A stretch of DNA of 64,000 bases, taken from the NCBI GenBank assembly GCA_009885105.1, contig VFLI01000042.1:1-64000 (forward strand), in the 5' to 3' direction. The stretch is from Spirochaetia bacterium. Lineage in GTDB: Bacteria > Spirochaetota > Leptospiria > Leptospirales > Leptonemataceae. A program made the translations under genes and the position numbers. The notes beneath the pieces were generated by a model. That model ran no database searches. It saw nothing but the letters and a program-made list of their open reading frames with translations, and was not told the origin of the DNA. Below are positions 26,840-35,591 of this stretch, piece after piece (position 1 is the stretch's first letter; every line of letters starts with the position of its first letter).

Positions 26840-28147
26840 TTATTCAGTCACTATGAGCACTTCGACGCGGCGGTTTTTCGCTCTGCCTTCGCGCGTGGTG
26901 TTGGGCGCCAGAGGCTGTTCCTCTCCAAAACCGCGGTATGAGATACGTCTGGAATCCAGTCCGAATCGGTTCTGCAGCATGCGGGTTACGGCCCGGGCGC
27001 GGTTTTCCGAAAGAGTCTGATTGTACCGGTTGTCGCCGACGCTGTCCGTATGTCCGGAGATTCGTATTTCCCGGTCGGGATATCTCTTTAAGATATCGGC
27101 GATGGTTTCCATTTCTTTTTCCGCATGCGGGGTCAGTCTCGCGGAATCAAAGTCAAAGAGAATATCGTTCAGATTCAGGGCGACTCCCTGATCCGTCTGC
27201 CGCACAGTGATGTCCGAATTCGCGGGCAGGTTTGATGTTATGTCCTTTTCCATGGTATTTCTTTCTTCCGGCTGCGCGTGACGGATCTTTTTGTACCAGG
27301 ATTCAATATCGTACCCGTACCGGCCCGTGTTCAGACCCGCGTAGAAGACATAGTCGATGCGGTTCCTGTCGTATACGGGGATTCCCTCTTCCAGATCAAA
27401 CCAGAGTGTGTCGGCGCTTCGGCCTGTTATTCGAACAATGGGCGTGCCGGTCTGACGCACGCGCTGGTCGAAAGAATACGAGTATTTTATTTTATGCGCA
27501 TTGTGCACGTGACCTTCTCTGTCCTTGATTTCTTCGACTCCTTCATATCTGTAAGTAACATGAATTGGTATTTCGATGTGAGCGCTGTCGATATCCATCG
27601 TCTCCAGGGCATTTGCGGACCAGGTGTCTCCCGGTTTTAAGGCTCTGTCGGGAAAAGTGGGCAGACCTCGGAGGTTGGGCATGACAAAATTTGCCGGTAC
27701 ATCGTACCGGCCGGAGTCAGCATGGAGAAAATTCGAATCAAAAGTTCTGTCCTGTCGGAATTCGCCGACCAGACGCGGGCTTCTTGAATAGGTCAGGAAG
27801 CTGCCCTCCATCCTGGAGGCGTCGGCAGTGCGTTCGACCACATGAAGAGTGATTTTATTCTTTTCCTCTCTCGACGTGCTCGCTCCCGCATTCGATCGAA
27901 TGTCCTGGTATTTGTCGACGATGAAGACATCATCCTTCTCGAAGCGAAATCGAAAGATGACACCTTCGCTTTTCTGCTCCGCATGCGAGTCAGGGCCGCC
28001 ATCCTGCGCCCGGACAGGCCGGATTGAGAGATTGATAACAAATAATAATAATATTGAAATATATATAATATTTACAGAATACAGCGGAGGGCCTTTTGCT
28101 CCCCTGATTTTGAAATCGATCTCCCGGGAGATTTTCTCAATGGCCAT
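26840..28147 (-). CDS. OmpA-family protein with an N-terminal novel domain
   Basis: 435 aa. Long signal region (hydrophobic IIYISILLLFVINLSI, cleavage near VRAQ), then ~250 residues of mixed beta domain with no clear relation, and a C-terminal OmpA peptidoglycan-binding domain (ILFDFDSARLTPHAEKEME, ISGHTDSVGDNRYNQTLSENRA, GFGEEQPLAPNTTREGRAKNRRVEV). The last holds the diagnostic NxxLSxxRA-like helix and the Asp/Arg pair for diaminopimelate. It anchors an outer-membrane or periplasmic structure to the cell wall. The start is not sharply set; a slightly later start would shorten the n-region. Confidence 0.88.
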   Translation of the reverse strand: MAIEKISREIDFKIRGAKGPPLYSVNIIYISILLLFVINLSIRPVRAQDGGPDSHAEQKSEGVIFRFRFEKDDVFIVDKYQDIRSNAGASTSREEKNKITLHVVERTADASRMEGSFLTYSRSPRLVGEFRQDRTFDSNFLHADSGRYDVPANFVMPNLRGLPTFPDRALKPGDTWSANALETMDIDSAHIEIPIHVTYRYEGVEEIKDREGHVHNAHKIKYSYSFDQRVRQTGTPIVRITGRSADTLWFDLEEGIPVYDRNRIDYVFYAGLNTGRYGYDIESWYKKIRHAQPEERNTMEKDITSNLPANSDITVRQTDQGVALNLNDILFDFDSARLTPHAEKEMETIADILKRYPDREIRISGHTDSVGDNRYNQTLSENRARAVTRMLQNRFGLDSRRISYRGFGEEQPLAPNTTREGRAKNRRVEVLIVTE

Positions 28148-28260
28148 AGTCTACCATCGTCCAGCCCCTAAAAAGCTTAAGGGGACTTACCATAAAATCG
28201 TTGATAGACTGCCCCGTTTACCCAAAGCTGGTCAAAGATGAATACAAACAGGGGCCAAAT

Positions 28261-28626
28261 ATGATTCTGGTGGAAGGCTTACATCACATTTCTCTCGGCT
28301 GTTCCAACTTGAGCCGATCGGTAGCTTTTTACCGGGATATTCTCGATTTTGAGTTGGAAGAAGAGGGACCCCGGTTTGCCGTGCTGCATCTGGATCCTGT
28401 GTCCATCCGGCTGAATTTGATTGACGGGTATAAATCTCTCGTCAAGAATCCAGGTGAAACCAGCCTGTCTTTTATTCTGGATGTGGACGATTTTACCAAC
28501 GCTATTTCGGAACTGGAATCCAAAGATATTGAAATAATTAAAGGCCCCGTTGCCATCGAAGGCGGGGAGTCCATCCTGATCGGGGATCCGGACGGAAATC
28601 TTATCGAGCTTTTTTACAACGAGTGA
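28261..28626 (+). CDS. VOC-superfamily (glyoxalase/bleomycin resistance-like) protein
   Basis: 121 aa. Two beta-alpha-beta-beta-beta modules: HHISLGCSNLSRSVAFYRDI and SFILDVDDFTNAISELESK, ending GDPDGNLIELFYNE, where Glu is a typical metal ligand, together with the His at the start of the fold. Metal-dependent enzyme of the glyoxalase I/fosfomycin resistance type; the substrate is unclear. The start at 28261 has an AGGGG stretch 8 nt upstream; the in-frame extension to 28201 reads as non-homologous lead. Confidence 0.85.
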   Translation: MILVEGLHHISLGCSNLSRSVAFYRDILDFELEEEGPRFAVLHLDPVSIRLNLIDGYKSLVKNPGETSLSFILDVDDFTNAISELESKDIEIIKGPVAIEGGESILIGDPDGNLIELFYNE

Positions 28627-28638
28627 ATAACTCCGGCC

Positions 28639-28854
28639 TCAGGCCAGAATATTGACGGTATTGCCCTGAACTTTAAATAAATTCCTGGACTGGGTAGGAT
28701 TGACGGCGGCCGCTTCTCTCTGTAGAGTGTTGATCAATTCATTAGACCAATCACTGCCAGGAAGATGGGCATAATTTTCGGTTTTTTTCTGCCAGATCGC
28801 CTGATGCGGATCTTTCTTCGCAATCCCCATTTCTGTGCTGAGTTTTATTTCCAT
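28639..28854 (-). CDS. Small hypothetical protein (71 aa)
   Basis: 71 aa, cytoplasmic by composition (MEIKLSTEMGIAKKDPHQAI...). It is convergent with the VOC gene and ends 12 nt from it. The codon use and the GAGGG before its ATG support a real gene. No family recognised. Confidence 0.5.
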   Translation of the reverse strand: MEIKLSTEMGIAKKDPHQAIWQKKTENYAHLPGSDWSNELINTLQREAAAVNPTQSRNLFKVQGNTVNILA

Positions 28855-28997
28855 ACGCCCTCGGGAATAGAGTACCAGGAACCGAAGTGAAATACAAGCC
28901 TTTTTTGGGTGGTCTGCCTGTGTTTTTTACAGTAAAAATCCTGCTCCAGCAGCCTGGAAAGCCAACCACCGGCGTCCGGAAATCGATCGATCTGCTC

Positions 28998-29034
28998 GCC
29001 TCAGCGGTCTTTGCGCTCTCTGCGTGAAAATATA
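28998..29034. repeat. CACGCAGAG-family repeat, single arm
   Basis: Right-arm sequence CAGCGGTCTTTGCGCTCTCT, GCGTGAAAAT is close to the right arms at 26797-26826 and 62826-62858. No left arm is seen; about 20-45 nt upstream (28952-28979) a degenerate core-like GCCTGGAAAGCC...GGCGTCC occurs, so this is probably a worn half-copy. Confidence 0.5.
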
Positions 29035-29046
29035 TTTTTACGAAAT

Positions 29047-30699
29047 CTACCCCTTCAGGCCCAGCGCCTGAGTCAGAAGATCCTTCGCGCAGACGCGAAG
29101 AGCCATGACTTCTTCCGCGCCTTCGAAAATCGAAAACACGCGCGCGTCGACATAGTACCGGGAAACCGCGTACTCTTCCGCGTATCCCATTCCGCCGTGG
29201 ATCTGCATCGCCTCGCGGGCCACCCATTCAGAGACGCGGGATGCGTAGAACTTAATCAGAGTCGCCTCCATCTGGCCTTTGTGATCGTCCATCATACGGC
29301 CGACTTCGAAAGCGTACTGACGGGATGCCTGAACGATCATCGCCATGCGGGCGATCTTCCACTTGGTAAGCTGGTAATTGGCGATTTCCGTGTTAAAAAC
29401 CTTGCGCTCTTTCGCGTAGCGAACCGCCGCCTCCAGGGAAGCCTGCATGACACCGTTTGCGCGGGCCGCAGTCTGCACGCGTCCACCCTGAAATCCTTCC
29501 ATCTGCAGATAAAAGCCCTTTCCGCGTCCGGCCTCGCCGCCGATAAGATTTTCATCCGGCACAAAGTAGTTGTCGAAATTTACTTCAAAGCTGTGCATTC
29601 CGCGGTATCCGATCGTCGGAATTGCGGATCCGGTAATATGACCGCCCTTTGGCTGCTTGAATTCAAATTTATGTCCTTTGTCGCGCGGCTTCTCTGCAAT
29701 CAGGAGCGACAGTCCTTTGTGTTTGAGCGAGGGATCTTTTTCCGTCCGGGCAAGAATCAGGATTGAATCTGCGTAACCGGCAAAAGTGCACCAGGTTTTG
29801 ACGCCGTTTATGAGCCAGCCGCCGTCCGTTTTGTCCCCCGTGACTTTAAATCCTGCGACATCGCTTCCATAATTGGGCTCCGTCGCGGCGATGGCGCACA
29901 TTTTCTCCCCGGAGGCGAGAGCCGCCAGCCATTTCTGTTTCTGCTCTTCCGTGCCGCCTTTGAGCAGAGCCTTGCCGAGAATTTCAGGCCGCGTTATCAG
30001 AGATCCGGCGATCGATAGACTTCCCCTCGAAAGTTCCTCCGTGACCACCAGCATGGATATATTGTCCATTTTCGCATCGTCCTGAAATCCGCCGTAACGC
30101 GCCGGAATGGAAAGGCCGAATGCTCCCATTTCCACCAGACCCGCAAGGATATCGTCGGGAACAAAATCGTCGTTTCTGTGCACATGCTCCGCATGAGGAA
30201 CGACCTTCTCGTCCGCAAAACTGCGGAAAGTTTCCCGCATCATATTGTGGTCATCCGAAAGAGCATACACGCCGTAGTTGGAATCCAGAGCCCGGTCCCC
30301 GACCGTATTGTAACGTTTTGACGCCGTTGCTTCCTGGATCATTTTTGTCACATCCGGCGCGAAAAGTTTGTTCAACGAGTCCGCATTGAGCCCGTATTCA
30401 TCCGGTCTCTGCGACAGCTCCGCTCGCAGCCTGTGCGCGGCTTCTCCCAGGAAAAGAATCGACATATCTTTTTCCTGATCCCCGGCTCCATGCGATGAAT
30501 CGTGCGCATATTTTACAAAATGATCCGCAATCGTGCTCTCCGCCGTATGGTAGGCGAGATTGTAATGCACCAGCTGGTTCTCATCCATTTTAGGAATGGA
30601 CAGCTGACCGTTTGAGACGGCTCGTTTTGCGAGATTTTCCGTAATTTCTTTGAGTGCGGAAGATACGAGAGACTGTAGTTTAGTTATGAATGGTTCCAT
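29047..30699 (-). CDS. Acyl-CoA dehydrogenase with N-terminal extension
   Basis: About 550 aa. Residues ~150-550 are a flavin acyl-CoA dehydrogenase: EELSRGSLSIAG, CAIAATEPNYGSDVAGF, KTWCTFAGYAD, then AREAMQIHGGMGYAEEY and the catalytic region VFSIFEGAEEVMALR. It removes hydrogens from acyl-CoA in fatty-acid oxidation. Normal members are ~380-400 aa; here ~150 extra N-terminal residues of alpha-helical sequence precede the domain. TTG at 30708 is the longest start, ATG at 30699 is preferred. The cobA gene starts divergently 43 nt away. Confidence 0.92.
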   Translation of the reverse strand: MEPFITKLQSLVSSALKEITENLAKRAVSNGQLSIPKMDENQLVHYNLAYHTAESTIADHFVKYAHDSSHGAGDQEKDMSILFLGEAAHRLRAELSQRPDEYGLNADSLNKLFAPDVTKMIQEATASKRYNTVGDRALDSNYGVYALSDDHNMMRETFRSFADEKVVPHAEHVHRNDDFVPDDILAGLVEMGAFGLSIPARYGGFQDDAKMDNISMLVVTEELSRGSLSIAGSLITRPEILGKALLKGGTEEQKQKWLAALASGEKMCAIAATEPNYGSDVAGFKVTGDKTDGGWLINGVKTWCTFAGYADSILILARTEKDPSLKHKGLSLLIAEKPRDKGHKFEFKQPKGGHITGSAIPTIGYRGMHSFEVNFDNYFVPDENLIGGEAGRGKGFYLQMEGFQGGRVQTAARANGVMQASLEAAVRYAKERKVFNTEIANYQLTKWKIARMAMIVQASRQYAFEVGRMMDDHKGQMEATLIKFYASRVSEWVAREAMQIHGGMGYAEEYAVSRYYVDARVFSIFEGAEEVMALRVCAKDLLTQALGLKG

Positions 30700-30742
30700 G
30701 GCAGTCAAATTTTTAGAAATCGGTCTCCATGGCGAGTCATTT

Positions 30743-31516
30743 ATGAGGGGAAATGGAAGTGGACAGCCGGCGCTGGAACGGAAGAAAGGACATAAATTGA
30801 CAGGCGCAGGGAAAGTCTATCTGATCGGCGGCGGCCCGGGCGATCCGGAACTTATAACTCTCAAGGCAGCCCGAATTCTCAGTGAGTCGGATGTTGTTCT
30901 CTACGATCGTCTGATAAACGACAAAATTCTCAAACACTGCCGGTCGGATGCGCAAAAAATCTTTGTGGGTAAAACATCGGGAAATCATCCGGTGGACCAG
31001 AATGAGATTCACTCTCTGCTTGTGAACTATGCCCGGGAATACAGAATTATTTCCAGGCTCAAAGGCGGAGACCCCATGATATTCGGACGAGGAGGGGAGG
31101 AGCGCGAATTTTTGCGCGCCCGCGGAATCGAATGCGAAATTGTGCCGGGTGTGACCGCTGCCTGCGCCGCCGCCGCTTCTTTTTCTCTGCCGCTCACGCA
31201 CCGCGAATTTTCATCCAGAATTATTTTAATGACGGGACATCGCAGGGAGGATGGAGCCAGTGATTTTGCGGGACTGAGCCTGAAAGGATGCACCGCGGTT
31301 GTGTATATGGGCGTTGCGGAACTGGAATCGATAGCGGCGAATCTGATTGAGGCGGGAAATCGACGGGACATGCCAGCGGCGGTGATAGAGAATGCCAGCC
31401 TTCCCAATCAGAGAATGATCACGGCTCCGCTGGAAAAAATCGCCGCGAGCGCTCAGAGGGAAAAAATCATTTCGCCGGCGCTTGTGATCATCGGAGAGAC
31501 TGCAGGACTTATATGA
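30743..31516 (+). CDS. cobA: Uroporphyrinogen-III C-methyltransferase CobA/SUMT
   Basis: About 257 aa. SAM-dependent tetrapyrrole methylase: GKVYLIGGGPGDPELITLKA (first glycine loop), VVLYDRLIN, RLKGGDPMIFGRGGEE, EIVPGVTAACAAAA, SLPLTHREFS, TAVVYMGV. It makes precorrin-2 for siroheme or cobalamin. Single-domain form. Start options are ATG 30743 (GGCGAG 6 nt upstream) and TTG 30797 (AAAGGA 6 nt upstream), which gives the usual family length. It overlaps hemH by ATGA. Confidence 0.93.
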   Translation: MRGNGSGQPALERKKGHKLTGAGKVYLIGGGPGDPELITLKAARILSESDVVLYDRLINDKILKHCRSDAQKIFVGKTSGNHPVDQNEIHSLLVNYAREYRIISRLKGGDPMIFGRGGEEREFLRARGIECEIVPGVTAACAAAASFSLPLTHREFSSRIILMTGHRREDGASDFAGLSLKGCTAVVYMGVAELESIAANLIEAGNRRDMPAAVIENASLPNQRMITAPLEKIAASAQREKIISPALVIIGETAGLI

Positions 31517-32535
31517 ATAAAGCTGTGATTCTGATCAATGTAGGTTCGCCCGACAATCCGGACACAACTTCCGTGCGGCGCTATCTCCGCGAATTTTTAT
31601 CGGATCCGTTTGTGATCGACATCCCTGCCGCGGCGCGCTGGATGCTGTTGAATTTCATTATTCTGCCGTTTCGCCCGAAAAAATCGGCGCATCTGTATCA
31701 AAAAATATGGACTTCGGAGGGGTCTCCGCTGATCGTGAATACCCGGAAATTCGCCGATGCTCTGCAGAAGCAGCTGGGCAGCAAAGCCCTGGTGCGGTAT
31801 GCCATGCGATATGGAAATCCTTCGATCGAATCGGCGCTGGCTGAAATCTCGAAAGAAAACATCCGGGAAATCCTGATATGGCCGCAGTATCCGCAGTATT
31901 CAAATTCCGCGACTGCCAGCGCTATCAAGAAAGTATACAGCGCCGCGGGCAATTACTGGAATGTGCCGCCGCTTCGCGTAATCGGAAGTTTTTTCGATCA
32001 ATCTTTTTTCCTGGATGCGTATGCAGCGTCGGCGCGCGAATATCTGGATAAGTATGAATCCTCAGGAAAAAAGCTGGATCATATTCTGTTCAGCTTTCAC
32101 GGCGTTCCGGAAAGACACATCCAGAAGAGCGATACGACGGGCGGCTGCCTTAAAGAAAACTGCTGTCAGCAGCAGGGGAAAAATTATTGCTACCAAAACC
32201 ACTGCCATGCAACAGCGGCCGGGATCGCTGACCGGCTGAATTTGAAACCGGACTCATGGAGCGTTTCATTCCAGTCTCGCCTGGGAAAGAGCGCCTGGAT
32301 ATCCCCGTATACGGAAATGAGGCTGACGGAACTTGCATCTTCGGGAGCCAGAAACATCGCCGTAATTTCGCCGTCATTTGTTTGCGACTGTCTGGAGACT
32401 CTGGAAGAATTGAACATCCGGGGAAGGGAAGAATTTATGAAAGCCGGCGGCGAGAATTTTGTATTCATCCCGTCTCTGAACGACTCCGAGTTGTGGGTTC
32501 GCGGCGCGTCCGGTTTTCTGGATGCCATGCTGTAA
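31513..32535 (+). CDS. hemH: Ferrochelatase HemH
   Basis: 340 aa. Inserts iron into a porphyrin or coproporphyrin to form haem. INVGSPDNPDTTSVRRYLREFLSD, catalytic ILFSFHGVPERHI (His), and the closing SPSFVCDCLETLEELNI with the conserved Glu. Cysteines in GGCLKENCCQQQGKNYCYQNHC are unusual in number; in some ferrochelatases such cysteines hold an iron-sulfur cluster, though placement differs. Coupled to cobA by a 4-nt overlap, so both tetrapyrrole steps share a transcript. Confidence 0.94.
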   Translation: MNKAVILINVGSPDNPDTTSVRRYLREFLSDPFVIDIPAAARWMLLNFIILPFRPKKSAHLYQKIWTSEGSPLIVNTRKFADALQKQLGSKALVRYAMRYGNPSIESALAEISKENIREILIWPQYPQYSNSATASAIKKVYSAAGNYWNVPPLRVIGSFFDQSFFLDAYAASAREYLDKYESSGKKLDHILFSFHGVPERHIQKSDTTGGCLKENCCQQQGKNYCYQNHCHATAAGIADRLNLKPDSWSVSFQSRLGKSAWISPYTEMRLTELASSGARNIAVISPSFVCDCLETLEELNIRGREEFMKAGGENFVFIPSLNDSELWVRGASGFLDAML

Positions 32536-32591
32536 TCGATTGAAATCGGGATTGATGCCGGCCAATCCAATCGCCTTAGTGAATTTTTAAG

Positions 32592-32620
32592 TTGACTACA
32601 GTCCAGGACATCTCTATCCT
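32592..32620 (+). promoter_or_regulatory. Sigma-70-like promoter upstream of rlpA
   Basis: TTGACT (32592-32597), 17-nt spacer, TATCCT (32615-32620). It follows hemH by ~57 nt and would start a message near 32627, giving a ~240-nt leader before rlpA unless the small reading frame at 32662 is translated. Confidence 0.5.
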
Positions 32621-32661
32621 TAAATAAAAGCATTTATGACATTGAAAATCCCAGTCGACCG

Positions 32662-32886
32662 ATGCTTCTCCCTTTTATTGCGGCCGTTTGTTTTGTTGCC
32701 AATCAGCTTCTGGCATCCGAATACACAAACTGTGAACAGCTGATCATACTCGATTCAACGCAGTTGCTGGAGCTTTCCTGGGGCCGGATATTTCAGCAGC
32801 CGGGATATTTTTATCTCATTAAAAAAAACGAACATTCTTCCGATACTGTTGATAACGGAGAATATCTATGCGTTTTTGGACCGTAA
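32662..32886 (+). CDS. Possible small exported protein (74 aa), uncertain
   Basis: An open frame between hemH and rlpA, MLLPFIAAVCFVANQLLASE looks like a signal peptide followed by ~55 residues. It overlaps rlpA by 19 nt in another frame and has no clear ribosome-binding site. It may be a translated leader or chance. The ~330-nt gap 32536-32867 has only this, a promoter and a weak hairpin (GGATTG...CAATCC). Confidence 0.3.
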   Translation: MLLPFIAAVCFVANQLLASEYTNCEQLIILDSTQLLELSWGRIFQQPGYFYLIKKNEHSSDTVDNGEYLCVFGP

Positions 32887-34055
32887 AACTTGCCCTTATT
32901 TCAATGCTTTTAGTCGTTGTGAGCTGCGCCACGACCAGCATACACAACCACCCAGGAGAAGAGGACGGATACTTCAGCGCCTCCGTGACAGATGCCAGGT
33001 CGGAATGCCCCTGCGCCCGTCCGGAAACGACCGCCGATCGCAGCGGCGCTCCTGAGGACGAAAAGACTTTTTTCGCCGGGGCAGGGGGACGGACTGACAG
33101 CTCATCAGCGGCAGAAAGAAATTCCGGGTCCGCAGCGGAAAGAAACACGGCGCCGGCAGGCAGCACTCCCGCCCGTGTTGAAAATAACGTTACGGTAACA
33201 AACCCTCCGGGTCATGATGAATCCTATTTTTCTGAAGAAAAACCGGCAAGAGAAACTCCCTCGGATCAAAATTCTCTCATCGCTCAAAACCGAGTCGATG
33301 AAAATGCAGGACAGATGCCTGCAGTCGTCACAAACGGCGTGTCGGTGAATACGGCGACTGGAGAATTTCAGGAAACGGGGACAGCCTCCTGGTACGGGAG
33401 TGATTTTAACGGCAAACCGACCGCCAGCGGCGAAATCTTTGACAGTCGGAAACTGACGGCGGCTCACAAACGGTTCCCTCTGGGAAGTCTTGTGCTGGTG
33501 CGAAACATGGAAAATGGACGCGAGATTCTGGTTACCGTGAACGACAGAGGTCCCTTCGTGCGCGGACGCGTAATCGATATGAGCGAGTACGGCGCCGAAC
33601 AGCTTGGTTACAAGGACCGCGGTCTCACAACGGTGGGCATCAAACTCATCAGGGCCGGCAATGCTGTGGAGAGAGGAACCGGCGCCACGGCCGGCTTCTA
33701 TTCAGACTCGGGCGCGGATTCATCGAACAGCGCTGCGATACCGGAACTTGAATCAGACCGAACTCCGGCAAACCCTCCGCTTCGTCCGGTTTCGAACGAA
33801 ACACAGCGGCCGGAAACATTTCCTTCCGAATCTGCGATGCAGGGATTTGCTGTTCAGCTGGGAATTTTTGAAGATTCTATGCGCGCCCGGCAGTTTCAGA
33901 CTCGACTGGCGTCTTACGGCGAACCTGTTCAGATATTTCAGCGCGGCAGCCAGTTTGTGGTGAAGGCTGGAAAATTTTTAGACCGGCAGCGGGCTGAAGA
34001 ATTCAAAATGCGCCTGCGCGAAGCGGGGCTTGATGGATTCATCAGCGGCAACTGA
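32868..34055 (+). CDS. rlpA: RlpA-like septal ring lytic transglycosylase lipoprotein with SPOR domain
   Basis: 395 aa. Signal MRFWTVKLALISMLLVVVSC (Cys20). A long Ser/Ala/Glu-rich linker (~30-165) leads to a double-psi beta-barrel (GTASWYGSDFNGKPTASGEI...TAAHKRFPLGSLVLV...NDRGPFVRGRVIDMS, with the catalytic Asp) and a C-terminal SPOR domain (FAVQLGIFEDSMRARQFQTR...) that binds denuded septal peptidoglycan. It acts on the wall at division. GGAG lies 8 nt upstream of ATG. Confidence 0.93.
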   Translation: MRFWTVKLALISMLLVVVSCATTSIHNHPGEEDGYFSASVTDARSECPCARPETTADRSGAPEDEKTFFAGAGGRTDSSSAAERNSGSAAERNTAPAGSTPARVENNVTVTNPPGHDESYFSEEKPARETPSDQNSLIAQNRVDENAGQMPAVVTNGVSVNTATGEFQETGTASWYGSDFNGKPTASGEIFDSRKLTAAHKRFPLGSLVLVRNMENGREILVTVNDRGPFVRGRVIDMSEYGAEQLGYKDRGLTTVGIKLIRAGNAVERGTGATAGFYSDSGADSSNSAAIPELESDRTPANPPLRPVSNETQRPETFPSESAMQGFAVQLGIFEDSMRARQFQTRLASYGEPVQIFQRGSQFVVKAGKFLDRQRAEEFKMRLREAGLDGFISGN

Positions 34056-34060
34056 AAAAT

Positions 34061-34585
34061 TCAACGAACTTTTTTCAGTTCGCTTCTTTCACGGTATATC
34101 CAGTACGGCAGTTTGATGATATTGTAAACCAGCAGTCCTGCCAGAATGCCCGCGAAGGCATAGCAGGCGCCTTCCACGCTGAGCGGCAGGCCGGGCTGAA
34201 ATTTTACCGCATGAAATAAATCTATATCCAGATAGTACAGAAAAAGAAACGGTTTTTTCCATATGGCGCTGTCTATCAGCGCGCGGTACGCGGCTTCATA
34301 ATACGCGAAACGATCGACGGAAGCCTGCATGACTTTTCCCGAATTCTGAAAATCAGGATCCGTGCTGGACAGATGTTTGCCGATAAACTCTTCCAGTGTT
34401 TTACCGCCGAGTTCCGCCATCGACCGGATCGAATCAATCTGCCTGCGTGCTTCCATCAGGGCGCCGGACAGAGCGTCCGTGTACTGACGGATGAACTGCG
34501 GTATCTGGCTGAAGACGACCGCCCCCGCCGCGCAGAAAATTCTGTCCACGATGGAATCGAAATATTTTATTATTCTTTTTATCAT
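34061..34585 (-). CDS. DUF2937-like membrane protein
   Basis: 174 aa. N-terminal amphipathic and hydrophobic segment (VDRIFCAAGAVVFSQIPQFI), long coiled helices (QYTDALSGALMEARRQIDSI), and a final membrane helix (GACYAFAGILAGLLVYNIIK). The arrangement FSQIPQFIRQYTDALSG resembles DUF2937 membrane proteins. Function unknown. Start overlaps the stop of the acyltransferase gene by ATGA, suggesting a shared envelope job. Confidence 0.6.
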   Translation of the reverse strand: MIKRIIKYFDSIVDRIFCAAGAVVFSQIPQFIRQYTDALSGALMEARRQIDSIRSMAELGGKTLEEFIGKHLSSTDPDFQNSGKVMQASVDRFAYYEAAYRALIDSAIWKKPFLFLYYLDIDLFHAVKFQPGLPLSVEGACYAFAGILAGLLVYNIIKLPYWIYRERSELKKVR

Positions 34586-35316
34586 TGTTGTTCCTCTGCC
34601 GTCTTTTCCTCGCCGTACAGTATCTCATTGGCGCGAAAGCAGAGGGCGTCAAGAGATTTTTCCAATTTTTTTGCGGACGCTGCCAGCGCCTCCTCCGATG
34701 TTCCGGCCGGAACGATCGGCTCGCCGATTACTACAGCAACGCGCGAAAAGGGAAGGGGCAGGGCGAAGTCGTCCCAGTTCGGCCCGACTACCATCCGTGA
34801 AAATCCGAATCCGATCGGCAGAATTACGGCATCCGCTTTCTGAGCCATGTAAAGCACTCCGGGCTTTGATTCATAGATCGGACCGCTGGGCCCGTCCGGC
34901 GCAACAAGAGCCGGAGTTCCTTCCCGAATAATCTTTATAAAATTTACTATTCCCGTGGACTGTTTTCCCATCGAGGCGTCCAGCAGCTCAAAACCGAGGC
35001 TTCGGATTGTCTTAATGCCAACTTCCCGGAAAAAATGGGTCCAGCTGTTTTCATACTCGTGCGTGCGTGGATGATCCGAGTAAATGCACAGACCGCGGGA
35101 GTGAAGACAGAAGACGGCGGCATCCACAAAGGTATGCCATACAGCAACAATGTAATTCTGTTTTCGTGCACGCAGAAGCCGCACATGATCCTCGCCGTCT
35201 ATTTCAAAGTCCAGAGTCGCCTGAAAAATTGAAATCAATATAGAGGCCGCCGATGCGAATAGACTGGTGACAGCGTTGTAGAAAAACCTTCGTATCGGAT
35301 TTTTAGGCAGACTCAA
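34582..35316 (-). CDS. LPLAT-family acyltransferase (DUF374 type)
   Basis: 244 aa. A membrane-anchor start (FYNAVTSLFASAASILISIF), IVAVWHTFVDAAVFCL (the WH box that replaces HX4D), YSDHPRTHEYE, PALVAPDGPSGPIYESKPGVL (substrate-binding loop) and ADAVILPIGFGFSR. This is the DUF374 lysophospholipid acyltransferase-like group, thought to act in lipid A or phospholipid acylation. ATG 35316 starts a two-gene operon with DUF2937. Confidence 0.85.
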   Translation of the reverse strand: MSLPKNPIRRFFYNAVTSLFASAASILISIFQATLDFEIDGEDHVRLLRARKQNYIVAVWHTFVDAAVFCLHSRGLCIYSDHPRTHEYENSWTHFFREVGIKTIRSLGFELLDASMGKQSTGIVNFIKIIREGTPALVAPDGPSGPIYESKPGVLYMAQKADAVILPIGFGFSRMVVGPNWDDFALPLPFSRVAVVIGEPIVPAGTSEEALAASAKKLEKSLDALCFRANEILYGEEKTAEEQQ

Positions 35317-35337
35317 TTTTTATTCTCCAAAAAAAAC

Positions 35338-35482
35338 ATCACCGCAGTGCCGCGGAGTAAAAGAAAAATAGCCACGAAAGTACTCAAAAAACACGAAAGA
35401 AGACAGAAAATGTAAGTATTGGCTGTATTCGTATGATTTGTATTTTCGTTTTCCCATTTCGTGACCTTTCGTGGCCTATCTC
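35338..35482. repeat. Composite intergenic repeat: CACGCAGAG-like fragment plus CACGAAA inverted repeat
   Basis: 35338-35363 reads ATCACCGCAGTGCCGCGGAG, a close relative of the CACGCAGAG left arm. Next come the CACGAAA arms: 35369-35410 (TAGCCACGAAAG...ACACGAAAG) and 35442-35482, whose complement reads GATAGGCCACGAAAGGTCAC. Same family as 17496-17579. Lies between divergent genes. Confidence 0.7.
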
Positions 35483-35591
35483 TTATCGGCCACGAGATAA
35501 AAGACACACCGGGTAAAGCTGAAATTGTAGGCCAAAATCTGTCTGCAAATTTTTGCTTGATTTTTATTCGATGCCGGACAGGGACTTCCGG

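Noticed and set aside
26721-27020. 99-aa plus-strand frame over the CACGCAGAG repeat
   Set aside because: Lies in the repeat and opposite the OmpA domain; Phe/Arg runs from the repeat words.
32170-32210. Cys cluster in ferrochelatase as an insertion
   Set aside because: The frame and the flanking ferrochelatase motifs are intact, and such cysteines are known in some ferrochelatases, so it is kept as part of hemH.
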